Source: Arenicola marina (taxonomy: Eukaryota > Annelida > Polychaeta > Arenicolidae). From it: a DNA stretch of 64,000 bases. Location of the stretch: the NCBI GenBank assembly GCA_964019135.1, contig OZ025265.1, positions 3,038,496-3,102,495 on the forward strand. The letters run 5' to 3'. The notes under the pieces were generated by a model. It was not told the origin of the DNA and ran no database searches. It saw only the letters and a list, made by a program, of their open reading frames with translations. A program made the translations under genes and the position numbers. Numbering within the stretch: position 1 is the first letter of the stretch; the number at the start of each line of letters is the position of its first letter. Below are positions 24,001 to 39,000 of the stretch, in pieces.

Positions 24001-27000
24001 CCCTGGCCAGCCCATGCCTCCCCTTTCACATACCCTGCCCAGACCCCTCACCCCTTTCACATACCCTGGCCAGCCCATCCCCCCCCCTTTCACATACCCT
24101 GGCCAGACCCCTCACCCCTTTCCCATACCCTGGCTAGACCTCTCACCCCTTTCACATATCCTAGCCAGCCCATCCCTCCCCTTTCACATACCCTGGCTAG
24201 ACCCCTCACCCCTTTCACATACCCTGGCTAGACACCTCGCCCCTTTCACATATCCTGGCCAGCCCATCCCTCCCCTTTCACATACCCTGGCTAGACCCCT
24301 CACCCATTTCACTTACCCTGGCTAGACCCCTCACCCCTTTCACATACCCTTGCCAGACCCCTCACCCCTTTCACATGTCCTGGCCAGTCTATCTCTCCCC
24401 TTTCACATACCCTGGTCAGACCCCTCACCCCTTTCACATACCCTGATCAGACCTCTCCCCCCTTTCACATACCCTGATCAGACCTCTCCCCCCTTTCACA
24501 TAACCTGATCAGACCCCTCATCACATACCTTGGCCAGACCTCCCCCCCCCCCTTTAATCACATCAACCTCATCCGACCCCTTCGCCCTATGGCATACCAT
24601 ATCCAAACCTCTTATCCCTGTTACATACCCTGGCCAGACCGCACCATCACCCCTAGCACATACCCTGCCCCCCACCCCTGCCCCCTACCCCTGACACGTC
24701 CGCCCTCCCACCACCCCCACTGACACATCCTGCCCCCCCTTATCACCCCCGACACATACCCTGGACCCCCCTTATCACCCCCGAAACATACCCTGGACCA
24801 CCCTTATCACCCTAGACACATACCCTGGCCCCCCTTATCACCCACGACACATACCCTGGCCCCCCCTTATCACCCCCTACACATACTCTGGCCCCCATTT
24901 ATCACCCCCGACCCATACCCTGCCCTCCCCCCCCCCTTATCACCCCCGACACATATCCTGGCCCCTGCTTATCACCCCCCGACACATACGCTGCCCCCCC
25001 CACCCCCTTATCACCTCCGACACATGCCCTGCCCCCCCCCCCCCTTTTCACCCCCGAAACATACCCTGGACCACCCTTATCACCCCAGACACATACCCTG
25101 GCCCCCCTTATCACCCACGACACATACCCTGGCCCCCCCTTATCACCCCCTACACATACTCTGGCCCCCATTTATCACCCCCGACCCATACCCTGCCCTC
25201 CCCCCCCCCCTTATCACCCCCGACACATATCCTGGCCCCTGCTTATCACCCCCCCGACACATACGCTGCCCCCCCCCCTTATCACCTCCGACACATGCCC
25301 TGCCCCCCCCCCCCTTTTCACCCCCGACACATACCCTGCCCCCCCCCCCTTATCACCCACGACACATACCCTGGCCCCCCCCCCCTTATCATCCACGACA
25401 CATACCCTGACCCCCCCTTATAACCTCCGACACATACTCTGCCCCCCCCTTATCATCCCCGACCCATACCCTGCCCCCCCCCCCCTTATCACCCCCGACA
25501 CATACTCTCGTTCCTCCTTGTCACCCCCGACACATACCCTGCCCCTCCTTATCACCCCCCGACACATACCCTTATCACCCCCGACACATACCCTGCTCTC
25601 CCCCCCTTATCACCCCCGACACATATCCTGGCCACTCCTTATCACCTCCGACACATACCCTGCCCCCCCCCCCCTTATCACCTCCCACCACATACCCTGC
25701 AATCCGCCCCCTTATCACCCCCGACACACACCCTGCCCCTCCTTATCACCCCCGACACATACCCTGCCCCCCCCCCCTTAACACCCACGACACATACCCT
25801 GGCCCCCCCCTTATCATCCACGAAACATACCCTGGCCCTCCCTTATAACCCCCGACACACACCCTGGCCCCACCTTATCATCCACGACACATACCCTGCC
25901 CCCCCTTATCACCCCCGACACATACCCTGGCGCCCCCCCTTATCATCCACGACACATACCCTGCCCCCCCCCCCTTATCACCCCCGACACATACCCTGGC
26001 CACCCCCCCCCCCTTATAACCCCCGACACATACCCTTGCCCCCCCTTATCACCCCAGACACATACCCTGGCCAGACTCCTCCACTCGGGCGCCAGTTGTT
26101 GACAGGGTCCACACCAGGGGGCGTAGAACTCCACGAGCCAGATGTCGCCCTTGGCCTTCTGACCGACACTCTTCTGGAAGGTGTCGCCAGTAAGGCGCAC
26201 CACGATGGGCTTCAGCGTGTCCTACAAGCAAGCGACGCGGCGTATAAATCACATGGTGCAGGTGCCACGCGGCGTATAAATCACATGGTGCAGGTGCGAC
26301 GCGGCGTATAAATCACATGGTGCAGGTGCGACGCGGCGTATAAATCACATGGTGCAGGTGCAACGCGGCGTATAAATAACATGGTGCAGGTGCCACGCGG
26401 CGTATAAATAACATGGTGCAGGTGCCACGCGGCGTATAAATCACATGGTGCAGGTGCGACGCGGCGTATAAATCACATGGTGCAGGTGCCACGCGGCGTA
26501 TAAATCACATGGTGCAGGTGCGACGCGGCGTATAAATCACATGGTGCAGGTGCGACGCGGCGTATAAATCACATGGTGCAGGTGCAACGCGGCGTATAAA
26601 TAACATGGTGCAGGTGCCACGCGGCGTATAAATAACATGGTGCAGGTGCCACGCGGCGTATAAATCACATGGTGCAGGTGCGACGCGGCGTATAAATCAC
26701 ATGGTGCAGGTGGCACGCGGCGTATAAATCACATGGTGCAGGTGCCACGCGGCGTATAAATCACATGGTGCAGGTGCCACGCGGCGTATAAATCACATGG
26801 TGCAGGTGCGACGCGGCGTATAAATCACATGGTGCAGGTGCGACGCGGCGTATAAATCACATAGTGCAGGACACGACGCCTGAACTGTCCTAACACCAGT
26901 ATGCTAGCCGGCTTCTCGTCCCCACAGCGAGAATGGTTTAAATAATCATGTTAGGTCTTTCGTGTTTGTATTGGTAGTTGCTCAAATACATGATATTAAA

Positions 27001-30000
27001 TCTTTATTACACACTGAATCCACACCTGACTGCTCTCAATACAGACAGCCATGTCCAAAATTTGATGACACAAGAAAGCCACACTTTCCTGAATTGATAT
27101 GCACAAGTTTGGCAAAAAAGTGTCAATCACTTTCATTTCTTATTTACACCATATGTTTACATTGACGAAAATTTAAATTTAAAATTTCCATTTCATTTAG
27201 AGTTTTTATCGGGAAAATGCCGTAGGGGTTGCGTTAAGCACCGTTCCGGTTCAATAACACGCCACTATTATCTCAGTACTGTATTCCAACACCTTAAAGC
27301 TTTTTCGTCCAGATGCAGCAAATTTTAAAAATACATTTTGCTTAATTCAGAAAATTCACCCCACCTCGAGGAACTCCACCATGTGGTTGACCTGGTGGTG
27401 GCCCTGGTAGGTGTGAGGCACGCTGTCGTTGTAGAAGATGGTGGTCGGGTAGGAGTGGATGTTGTACTTGTTGCACAGCGTCGAGTGGACCGTGCAGTCC
27501 ACCGTGCCGAAGTTGACCCGCCCCATGATCTGCTTGGAGGCCTTGCGGAACTCCGGCAGCAGGCGCATGCAGGGCGGACACCACTGAAAGGCCAACCACA
27601 ACCAAGGCGTTAAGATAATGAATACATGATGGATTGGTGTGGTAGGTTCTCTTTATATATCGCTTTCTGCATACCCAAACGCCCGATGTAATTTGGTACC
27701 GGGATCACGGAGCTACAGTAGGCAGCGTAGTCTCTGTAACTCGTTTTACATATCAGAGCTGTCTCACCGACACATGTGTTCACGCGTGCACATATGGTGC
27801 ATATATCTGTATACTGAAGATATATAGATGTACTTTACTTTGTATATAGAAGAGATATAGATCTACTTTACTTTGTATATAGAAGAGATATAGATCTACT
27901 TTACTTTGTATATAGAAGAGATATAGATCTACTTTACTTTGTATATAGAAGAGATATAGATCTACCTTACTTTGTATATAGAAGATATATAGATCTACTT
28001 TACTTTATATATACAAGAGATATAGATCTACTTTACTTTGTATATAGAAGAGATATAGATCTACCTTACTTTGTATATAGAAGAGATATAGATCTACTTT
28101 ACTTTGTATATAGAAGAGATATAGATCTACCTTACTTTGTATATAGAAGAGATATAGATCTACTTTACTTTGTATATAGAAGAGATATAGATCTACTTTA
28201 CTTTGTATATAGAAGAGATATAGATCTACCTTACTTTGTATATAGAAGAGATATAGATCTACCTTACTTTGTATATAGAAGAGATATAGATCTACTTTAC
28301 TTTGTATATAGAAGAGATATAGATCTACCTTACTTTGTATATAGAAGAGATATAGATCTACTTTACTTTGTATATAGAAGAGATATAGATCTACTTTACT
28401 TTGTATATAGAAGAGATATAGATCTACCTTACTTTGTATATAGAAGAGATATAGATCTACTTTACTTTGTATATAGAAGAGATATAGATCTACCTTACTT
28501 TGTATATAGAAGAGATATAGATCTACTTTACTTTGTATATAGAAGAGATATAGATCTACTTTACTTTGTATATAGAAGAGATATAGATCTACCTTACTTT
28601 GTATATAGAAGAGATATAGATCTACCTTACTTTGTATATAGAAGAGATATAGATCTACTTTACTTTGTATATAGAAGAGATATAGATCTACCTTACTTTG
28701 TATATAGAAGAGATATAGATCTACTTTACTTTGTATATAGAAGAGATATAGATCTACTTTACTTTATATATACAAGAGATATAGATCTACTTTACTTTGT
28801 ATACAGAAGAGGTATATATACTTTACTTTGTATATAGAAGATATGTAGATGTACTTTACTTTGTATATAGAAGAGATATAGATCTACTTTACTTTGCATA
28901 TAGAATAGATATAGATCTAATTTACTTTGTATATAGAAGAGATATAGATCTACTTTACTTTGTATATAGAAGAGATATAGATCTACCTTACTTTGTATAT
29001 AGAAGAGATATAGATCTACTTTACTTTGTATATAGAAGAGATATAGATCTACTTTACTTTATATATACAAGAGATATAGATCTACTTTACTTTGTATACA
29101 GAAGAGGTATATCTACTTTACTTTGTATATAGAAGATATATAGATGTATTTTACTTTGCATATAGAAGAGATATAGATCTACTTTACTTTGCATATAGAA
29201 CAGATATAGATCTAATTTACTTTGTATATAGAAGAGATATAGATCTACTTTACTTTGTATATAGAAGAGATCTAGATCTACTTTACTTTGTATATAGAAG
29301 AGATCTAGATCTACTTTACTTTGTATATAGAAGAGATCTAGATCTACTTTACTTTGTATATAGAAAAGATCTAGATCTACTTTACTTTGTATATAGAAGA
29401 GATCTAGATCTACTTTACTTTGTATATAGAAGAGATCTAGATCTACTTTACTTTGTATATAGAAGAGATCTAGATCTACTTTACTTTGTATATAGAAGAG
29501 ATCTAGATCTACTTTACTTTCTATATTGAAGAGATCTAGATCTACTTTACTTTGTATATAGAAGAGATCTAGATCTACTTTACTTTGTATATAGAAGAGA
29601 TCTAGATCTACTTTACTTTGTATATAGAAGAGATCTAGATCTACTTTACTTTGTATATAGAAGAGATCTAGATCTACTTTATTTTCTCTATTGAAGAGAT
29701 CTAGATCTACTTTACTTTGTATATAGAAGAGATATAGATCTACTTTACTTTGTATATAGAAGAGATCTAGATCTACTTTACTTTGCATATAGAATAGATA
29801 TAGATCTAATTTACTTTGTATATAGAAGAGATATAGATCTACTTTACTTTGTATATAGAAGAGATATAGATCTACCTTACTTTGTATATAGAAGAGATAT
29901 AGATCTACTTTACTTTGTATATAGAAGAGATATAGATCTACTTTACTTTATATATACAAGAGATATAGATCTACTTTACTTTGTATACAGAAGAGGTATA

Positions 30001-33000
30001 TCTACTTTACTTTGTATATAGAAGATATATAGATGTATTTTACTTTGCATATAGAAGAGATATAGATCTACTTTACTTTGCATATAGAACAGATATAGAT
30101 CTAATTTACTTTGTATATAGAAGAGATATAGATCTACTTTACTTTGTATATAGAAGAGATCTAGATCTACTTTACTTTGTATATAGAAGAGATCTAGATC
30201 TACTTTACTTTGTATATAGAAGAGATCTAGATCTACTTTACTTTGTATATAGAAAAGATCTAGATCTACTTTACTTTGTATATAGAAGAGATCTAGATCT
30301 ACTTTACTTTGTATATAGAAGAGATCTAGATCTACTTTACTTTGTATATAGAAGAGATCTAGATCTACTTTACTTTCTATATTGAAGAGATCTAGATCTA
30401 CTTTACTTTGTATATAGAAGAGATCTAGATCTACTTTACTTTGTATATAGAAGAGATCTAGATCTACTTTACTTTGTATATAGAAGAGATCTAGATCTAC
30501 TTTACTTTGTATATAGAAGAGATCTAGATCTACTTTATTTTCTCTATTGAAGAGATCTAGATCTACTTTACTTTGTATATAGAAGAGATATAGATCTACT
30601 TTACTTTGTATATAGAAGAGATCTAGATCTACTTTACTTTGTATATAGAAGAGATCTAGATCTACTTTACTTTGTATATAGAAGAGATCTAGATCTACTT
30701 TACTTTGTATATAGAAAAGATCTAGATCTACTTTACTTTGTATATAGAAGAGATATAGATCTACTTTACTTTGTATATAGAAGAGATCTAGATCTACTTT
30801 ATTTTCTCTATTGAAGAGATCTAGATCTACTTTACTTTGTATATAGAAGAGATATAGATCTACTTTACTTTGTATATAGAAGAGATCTAGATCTACTTTA
30901 CTTTGTATATAGAAGAGATCTAGATCTACTTTACTTTGTATATAGAAGAGATCTAGATCTACTTTACTTTGTATATAGAAAAGATCTAGATCTACTTTAC
31001 TTTGTATATAGAAGAGATCTAGATCTACTTTACTTTGTATATAGAAGAGATCTAGATCTACTTTACTTTGTATATAGAAGAGATCTAGATCTACTTTACT
31101 TTGTATATAGAAGAGATCTAGATCTACTTTACTTTGTATATAGAAGAGATCTAGATCTACTTTACTTTGTATATAGAAGAGATCTAGATCTACTTTACTT
31201 TCTATATTGAAGAGATCTAGATCTACTTTACTTTGTATATAGAAGAGATCTAGATCTACTTTACTTTGTATATAGAAGAGATCTAGATCTACTTTACTTT
31301 GTATATATAAGAGATCTAGATCTACTTTACTTTCTATATTGAGGAGATCTAGACACATTGTACCTTGAATATAGAAGATATGTATATACACCTATTGCAG
31401 CTTGGGCCTATAGCCCTGGCTATATAGCTACCAAACCAAATTAAAAACAAACAGAAGAATACTCACGAAGACAGATTCATGAACGTATATGACGTATAGA
31501 CCTATGTATAGTTATGATAAACCCCTCTACTGTACTTTGGGCCTGTAGGCATGGTTACAATGCTAATAAACAAACAAAGAAGACTGACCGGGGCGTAGAA
31601 GTCGACGAACCAGGGCTGTCTGCTGTTGACGACCTTGTTGGGGAAGTCGGTGGGACCCAGGACGCGCACCGGGGTGGCCGCACTGTCCCTGGCGAAGGCC
31701 GCGACGTCGTGCGCCGTCTGGCGGCCATGGTGGAACTCGTGGCCGCCGTCGGACTTGAAGACGGCGAAGGTGGGGAACTTGTGCACGTGCAGCCTGTTGC
31801 ACTCCGTGCGCTGCACGCGGCAGTCCACGCGACCGACCTGGAACGGGAGGTTGATTTAAAATTTCGTACAAATATATATAACACAGTTTGCACCGCTTTG
31901 CTAGAGAATCAGACAAAACGCCTGTTTTAACACAAAAACACGATTATTATAACCCAAGAGCGACTGGCGAGATGTGTAGGGAAGATTTGTTACTGAGAAG
32001 AGTCATCGGGCTGAGAAAACACGATGGAGATTATCTTCACCTCACACATTTAGCTTTAGATTTCGTTCAGGCACAAATGTAAGCGTTTAATAAGTCATTC
32101 GATCAGGAAAGATCCCCCCTCACAACAAAACAGTTAATAACAGTGTGAGAGTCGTTTGTCTCACCCTCCATTAATACACATATATATATATTTACATCTT
32201 TTTTAATGACAATAACATGCCGCCGTGGCAACAAAACACGACCTCGCTGTGCAATCGACAATCGTGTCCAGAAGGTGAGCCACCAAATTAATTAGGGCTG
32301 TTCCAATATTATTGAGGAAAGGTTCCATGAGACGGGGCTTGGCACCCATTGACCTTGTCCTAGCGGCAGTATGACATGTTGTGACAGGGTGTGCACAGTG
32401 GGAGGGTGTCACACTGACCTTGGCGTCATCCCGTAGCAGGGCGGGCAGCTTCCTCAGTTCCAGGTCCTCAGTCTCGCCGTCCACAAAGTGCACCAGCCAA
32501 GGGTCGGAACCCCGCTCCACGTTCTGAGACACAAGCAGGGCAGGGGTCACGGCAGGGGTCAGGACAGGGTCACGGTAGGGGTCACGGCATGGAGACGGGG
32601 CCGCGGTCACGGCATGGGTCAAGGCAAGGGTCACGGCATGGGTCAAGACAGGGGTCACGGCATGGGGAGGGGGCAGGGGTCACGACATGGGTCACGACAG
32701 GGGTCACGGCATGGGGACGTGGCAGGGGCCAGGGCATGGGGACGGGGCAGAGTTCACGGCAAGGGTCAGGACAGAGGTCAGGGCACACGTCGTCAAGCAA
32801 TACTTGAATACCAGCTAAATCGATTGCACCAACCATACTTGGATACCAGCTAACACGATCCAGTATTGATCCAAGCATACAAGCCCGTCGGTGCCTAAAC
32901 TAATTCAATATTATATCTACCGGTATACCGATAATTTGTGATTTTCACATTGTCATGTGATTATATGACGGACAAATGGCGGATTCCGTACGTTTTAATA

Positions 33001-36000
33001 TGGTACTTTATCGAATATATACATATATATATATATGAATATTTATGTAGGACATCTAGAATTAGACTGGTGACATGACCTTGAATGCCAGTCCGTCCAG
33101 CGGGGTGACCTCTGGCAGTTCTCGCAGCACTATCAGCGCGATCTCCCTCGCATCCAGGGACGTGATTTCCTGATGTAGATAAATCAGCAAATTATTTCTA
33201 TTTGTCGCCAACATAATATGAAAGTAACGAAGGTGCACATGTTCACAATTTAGTAAGAATGTAAAGAGTATATGCGGTTTGATTATAGAAATCTGAGAGA
33301 TAATAGAAGATAAGCCATTTAGTTGCATATATAGGACTCCATAAAAGCACATTTCCGATAATAGAGCTATGCTTTCCCATTATTATTATTATTAGGGGTC
33401 CTTTCCCATTTCATTCCGCAGCTCACAACACCCCCGTCTCGCCCTACCCCCCCTTCCCATCACCCCCGTCTCGCCCTCCCTCCCCTTCCCATCACCCCCG
33501 TCTCGCCCTACCTCCCCTTCCCTTCACCCCCGTCTCGCCCTCCCCCCCCTTCCCATCACCCCCGTCTCGCCCTACCTCCCCTTCCCATCACCCCCGTCTC
33601 GCCCTCCCTCCCCTTCCCATCACCCCCGTCTCGCCCTACCTCCCCTTCCCATCACCCCCGTCTCGCCCTCCCTCCCCTTCCCATCACCCCCGTCTCGCCC
33701 TACCTCCCCTTCCCATCACCCCCGTCTCGCCCTACCTCCCCTTCCCTTCACCCCCGTCTCGCCCTACCTCCCCTTCCCATCACCCCCGTCTCGCCTACCC
33801 TCCCTTCCCATCACCCCCGTCTCGCCCTCCCTCCCCTTCCCTTCACCCCCGTCTCGCCCTACCTCCCCTTCCCATCACCCCCGTCTCGCCCTACCTCCCC
33901 TTCCCATCACCCCCGTCTCGCCCTACCCCCACTTCCCATCACCCCCGTCTCGCCCTACCCCCCCTTCCCATCACCCCCGTCTCGCCCTCCCCCCCCTTCC
34001 CATCACCCCCGTCTCGCCCTACCTCCCCTTCCCATCACCCCCGTCTCGCCCTCCCCCCCCTTCCCATCACCCCCGTCTCGCCCTACCTCCCCTTCCCATC
34101 ACCCCCGTCTCGCCCTCCCCCCCCTTCCCATCACCCCCGTCTCGCCCTACCCCCCCTTCCCGTCACCCCCGTCTCGCCCTACCCCCCCTTCCCATCACCC
34201 CCGTCTCGCCCTACCCCCCCTTCCCATCACCCCCGTCTCGCCCTCCCCCCCCTTCCCATCACCCCCGTCTCGCCCTACCCCCCCTTCCCATCACCCCCGT
34301 CTCGCCCTACCTCCCCTTCCCATCACCCCCGTCTCGCCCTACCTCCCCTTCCCAACACCCCCGTCTCGCCCTCCCCCCCCTTCCCATCACCCCCGTCTCG
34401 CCCTACCCCCCCTTCCCATCACCCCCGTCTCGCCCTACCCCCCCTTCCCATCACCCCCGTCTCGCCCTACCTCCCCTTCCCATCACCCCCGTCTCGCCCT
34501 ACTCCCCCTTCCCATCACCCCCGTCTCGCCCTACCCCCCCTTCCCATCACCCCCGTCTCGCCCTACCCCCCCTTCCCGTCACCCCCGTCTCGCCCTCCCT
34601 CCCCTTCCCATCACCCCCGTCTCGCCCTCCCTCCCCTTCCCATCACCCCCGTCTCGCCCTACCTCCCCTTCCCATCACCCCCGTCTCGCCCTCCCTCCCC
34701 TTCCCATCACCCCCGTCTCGCCCTACCTCCCCTTCCCATCACCCCCGTCTCGCCCTACCCCCCCTTCCCATCACCCCCGTCTCGCCCTACCCCCCCTTCC
34801 CTTCACCCCCGTCTCGCCCTCCCTCCCCTTCCCATCACCCCCGTCTCGCCCTACCCCCCCTTCCCATCACCCCCGTCTCGCCCTACCCCCCCTTCCCATC
34901 ACCCCCGTCTCGCCCTACCCCCCCTTCCCATCACCCCCGTCTCGCCCTACCCCCCCTTCCCATCACCCCCGTCTCGCCCTACCTCCCCTTCCCATCACCC
35001 CCGTCTCGCCCTACCCCCCCTTCCCATCACCCCCGTCTCGCCCTACCTCCCCTTCCCATCACCCCCGTCTCGCCCTCCCTCCCCTTCCCTTCACCCCCGT
35101 CTCGCCCTACCACCCCTTCCCATCACCCCCGTCTCGCCCTACCTCCCCTTCCCATCACCCCCGTCTCGCCCTACCTCCCCTTCCCATCACCCCCGTCTCG
35201 CCCTACCTCCCCTTCCCGTCACCCCCGTCTCGCCCTCCCTCCCCTTCCCTTCACCCCCGTCTCGCCCTACCCCCCCTTCCCATCACCCCCGTCTCGCCCT
35301 ACCCCCCCTTCCCATCACCCCCGTCTCGCCCTACCCCCCCTTCCCATCACCCCCGTCTCGCCCTACCCCCCCTTCCCATCACCCCCGTCTCGCCCTACCT
35401 CCCCTTCCCATCACCCCCGTCTCGCCCTACCCCCCCTTCCCATCACCCCCGTCTCGCCCTACCTCCCCTTCCCATCACCCCCGTCTCGCCCTACCCCCCC
35501 TTCCCTTCACCCCCGTCTCGCCCTACCTCCCCTTCCCATCACCCCCGTCTCGCCCTACCTCCCCTTCCCATCACCCCCGTCTCGCCCTCCCTCCCCTTCC
35601 CTTCACCCCCGTCTCGCCCTACAACCCCTTCCCATCACCCCCGTCTCGCCCTACCTCCCCTTCCCATCACCCCCGTCTCGCCCTCCCTCCCCTTCCCTTC
35701 ACCCCCGTCTCGCCCTACCACCCCTTCCCATCACCCCCGTCTCGCCCTACCTCCCCTTCCCATCACCCCCGTCTCGCCCTACCTCCCCTTCCCATCACCC
35801 CCGTCTCGCCCTACCTCCCCTTCTCATCACCCCCGTCTCGCCCTACCCCCCCCTCCCTTCACCCCCGTCTCGCCCTACCCCCCCTTCCCATCACCCCCGT
35901 CTCGCCCTACCTCCCCTTCCCATCACCCCCGTCTCGCCCTACCCCCCCTTCCCTTCACCCCCGTCTCGCCCTACCTCCCCTTCCCATCACCCCCGTCTCG

Positions 36001-39000
36001 CCCTACCTCCCCTTCCCATCACCCCCGTCTCGCCCTACCTCCCCTTCCCATCACCCCCGTCTCGCCCTACCTCCCCTTACCTTCACCCCCGTCTCGCCCT
36101 ACCTCCCCTTCCCTTCACCCCCGTCTCGCCCTACCTCCCCTTCCCTTCACCCCCGTCTCGCCCTACCTCCCCTTCCCATCACCCCCGTCTCGCCCTACCT
36201 CCCCTTCCCTTCACCCCCGTCTCGCCCTACCTCCCCTTCCCATCACCCCCGTCTCGCCCTACCTCCCTTTCCCATCACCCCCGTCTCGCCCTACCCCCCT
36301 TCCCATCACCCCCGTCTCGCCCTACCTCCCTTTCCCATCACCCCCGTCTCGCCCTACCTCCCCTTCCCTTCACCCCCGTCTCGCCCTACCTCCCCTTCCC
36401 ATCACCCCCGTCTCGCCCTACCCCCCCTTCCCTTCACCCCCGTCTCGCCCTACCTCCCTTTCCCATCACCCCCGTCTCGCCCTACCTCCCCTTCCCATCA
36501 CCCCCGTCTCGCCCTACCTCCCCTTCCCTTCACCCCCGTCTCGCCCTACCTCCCCTTACCTTCACCCCCGTCTCGCCCTACCTCCCCTTCCCATCACCCC
36601 CGTCTCGCCCTACCACCCCTTCCCTTCACCCCCGTCTCGCCCTACCCCCCCTTCCCATCACCCCCGTCTCGCCCTACCACCCCTTCCCTTCACCCCCGTC
36701 TCGCCCTACCCCCCCTTCCCATCACCCCCGTCTCGCCCTACCTCCCCTTCCCTTCACCCCCGTCTCGCCCTACCTCCCCTTCCCATCACCCCCGTCTCGC
36801 CCTACCTCCCCTTCCCATCACCCCCGTCTCGCCCTACCCCCCCTTCCCATCACCCCCGTCTCGCCCTACCTGCCCTTCCCTTCACCCCCGTCTCGCCCTA
36901 CCTCCCCTTCCCATCACCCCCGTCTCGCCCTACCTCCCCTTCCCTTCACCCCCGTCTCGCCCTACCTCCCCTTCCCTTCACCCCCGTCTCGCCCTACCTC
37001 CCCTTCCCATCACCCCCGTCTCGCCCTACCCCCCCTTCCCATCACCCCCGTCTCGCCCTACCTCCCCTTCCCTTCACCCCCGTCTCGCCCTACCTCCCCT
37101 TCCCATCACCCCCGTCTCGCCCTACCTCCCCTTCCCTTCACCCCCGTCTCGCCCTACCCCACCTTCCCATCACCCCCGTCTCGCCCTACCTCCCCTTCCC
37201 ATCACCCCCGTCTCGCCCTACCTCCCCTTCCCATCACCCCCGTCTCGCCCTACCTCCCCTTCCCATCACCCCCGTCTCGCCCTACCTCCCCTTCCCATCA
37301 CCCCCGTCTCGCCCTACCTCCCCTTCCCATCACCCCCGTCTCGCCCTACCTCCCCTTCCCTTCACCCCCGTCTCGCCCTACCTCCCCTTCCCTTCACCCC
37401 CGTCTCGCCCTACCTCCCCTTCCCTTCACCCCCGTCTCGCCCTACCTCCTCTTCCCATCACCCCCGTCTCGCCCTACCTCCCCTTCCCATCACCCCCGTC
37501 TCGCCCTACCTCCTCTTCCGATCACCCCCGTCTCGCCCTACCTCCCCTTCCCTTCACCCCCGTCTCGCCCTACCTCCCCTTCCCTTCACCCCCGTCTCGC
37601 CCTACCTCCCCTTCCCTTCACCCCCGTCTCGCCCTACCTCCCCTTCCCATCACCCCCGTCTCGCCCTACCTCCCCTTCCCTTCACCCCCGTCTCGCCCTA
37701 CCTCCCCTTCCCTTCACCCCCGTCTCGCCCTACCTCCCCTTCCCATCACCCCCGTCTCGCCCTACCTCCCCTTCCCATCACCCCCGTCTCGCCCTACCTC
37801 CCCTTCCCATCACCCCCGTCTCGCCCTACCACCCCTTCCCTTCACCCCCGTCTCGCCCTACCCCCCCTTCCCATCACCCCCGTCTCGCCCTACCTCCCCT
37901 TCCCTTCACCCCCGTCTCGCCCTACCTCCCCTTCCCTTCACCCCCGTCTCGCCCTACCTCCCCTTCTCATCACCCCCGTCTCGCCCTACCTCCCCTTCCC
38001 ATCACCCCCGTCTCGCCCTACCTCCCCTTCCCATCACCCCCGTCTCGCCCTACCTCCCCTTCCCATCACCCCCGTCTCGCCCTACCTCCCCTTCCCATCA
38101 CCCCCGTCTCGCCCTACCTCCCCTTCCCTTCACCCCCGTCTCGCCCTACCTCCCCTTCCCATCACCCCCGTCTCGCCCTACCTCCCCTTCCCATCACCCC
38201 CGTCTCGCCCTACCTCCCCTTCCCATCACCCCCGTCTCGCCCTACCTCCCCTTCCCTTCACCCCCGTCTCGCCCTACCTCCCCTTCCCATCACCCCCGTC
38301 TCGCCCTACCTCCCCTTCCCTTCACCCCCGTCTCGCCCTACCTCCCCTTCCCATCACCCCCGTCTCGCCCTACCTCCCCTTCCCTTCACCCCCGTCTCGC
38401 CCTACCTCCCCTTCCCATCACCCCCGTCTCGCCCTACCTCCCCTTCCCTTCACCCCCGTCTCGCCCTACCTCCTCTTCCCATCACCCCCGTCTCGCCCTA
38501 CCTCCCCTTCCCATCACCCCCGTCTCGCCCTACCTCCCCTTCCCATCACCCCCGTCTCGCCCTACCTCCCCTTCCCATCACCCACGTCTCGCCCTACCTC
38601 CCCTTCCCTTCACCCCCGTCTCGCCCTACCTCCCCTTCCCTTCACCCCCGTCTCGCCCTACCTCCCCTTCCCTTCACCCCCGTCTCGCCCTACCTCCCCT
38701 TCCCTTCACCCCCGTCTCGCCCTACCTCCCCTTCCCTTCACCCCCGTCTCGCCCTACCTCCCCTTACCTTCACCCCCGTCTCGCCCTACCTCCCCTTCCC
38801 TTCACCCCCGTCTCGCCCTACCTCCCCTTCCCATCACCCCCGTCTCGCCCTACCTCCCCTTCCCTTCACCCCCGTCTCGCCCTACCTCCCCTTCCCATCA
38901 CCCCCGTCTCGCCCTACCTCCCCTTCCCTTCACCCCCGTCTCGCCCTACCTCCCCTTCCCATCACCCCCGTCTCGCCCTACCTCCCCTTCCCATCACCCC

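Noticed and set aside
26233..26872. Twenty TATAAAT boxes as promoters
   Set aside because: The motif is part of every 32-bp repeat unit inside an intron. No initiator or gene follows.
29087..31391. Open frames of 233 and 471 codons with an 11-residue repeat
   Set aside because: They are by-products of a 33-bp intronic array with no stop codon in frame. The opposite strand is open too, and the region lies inside DNAJC10 intron 9.
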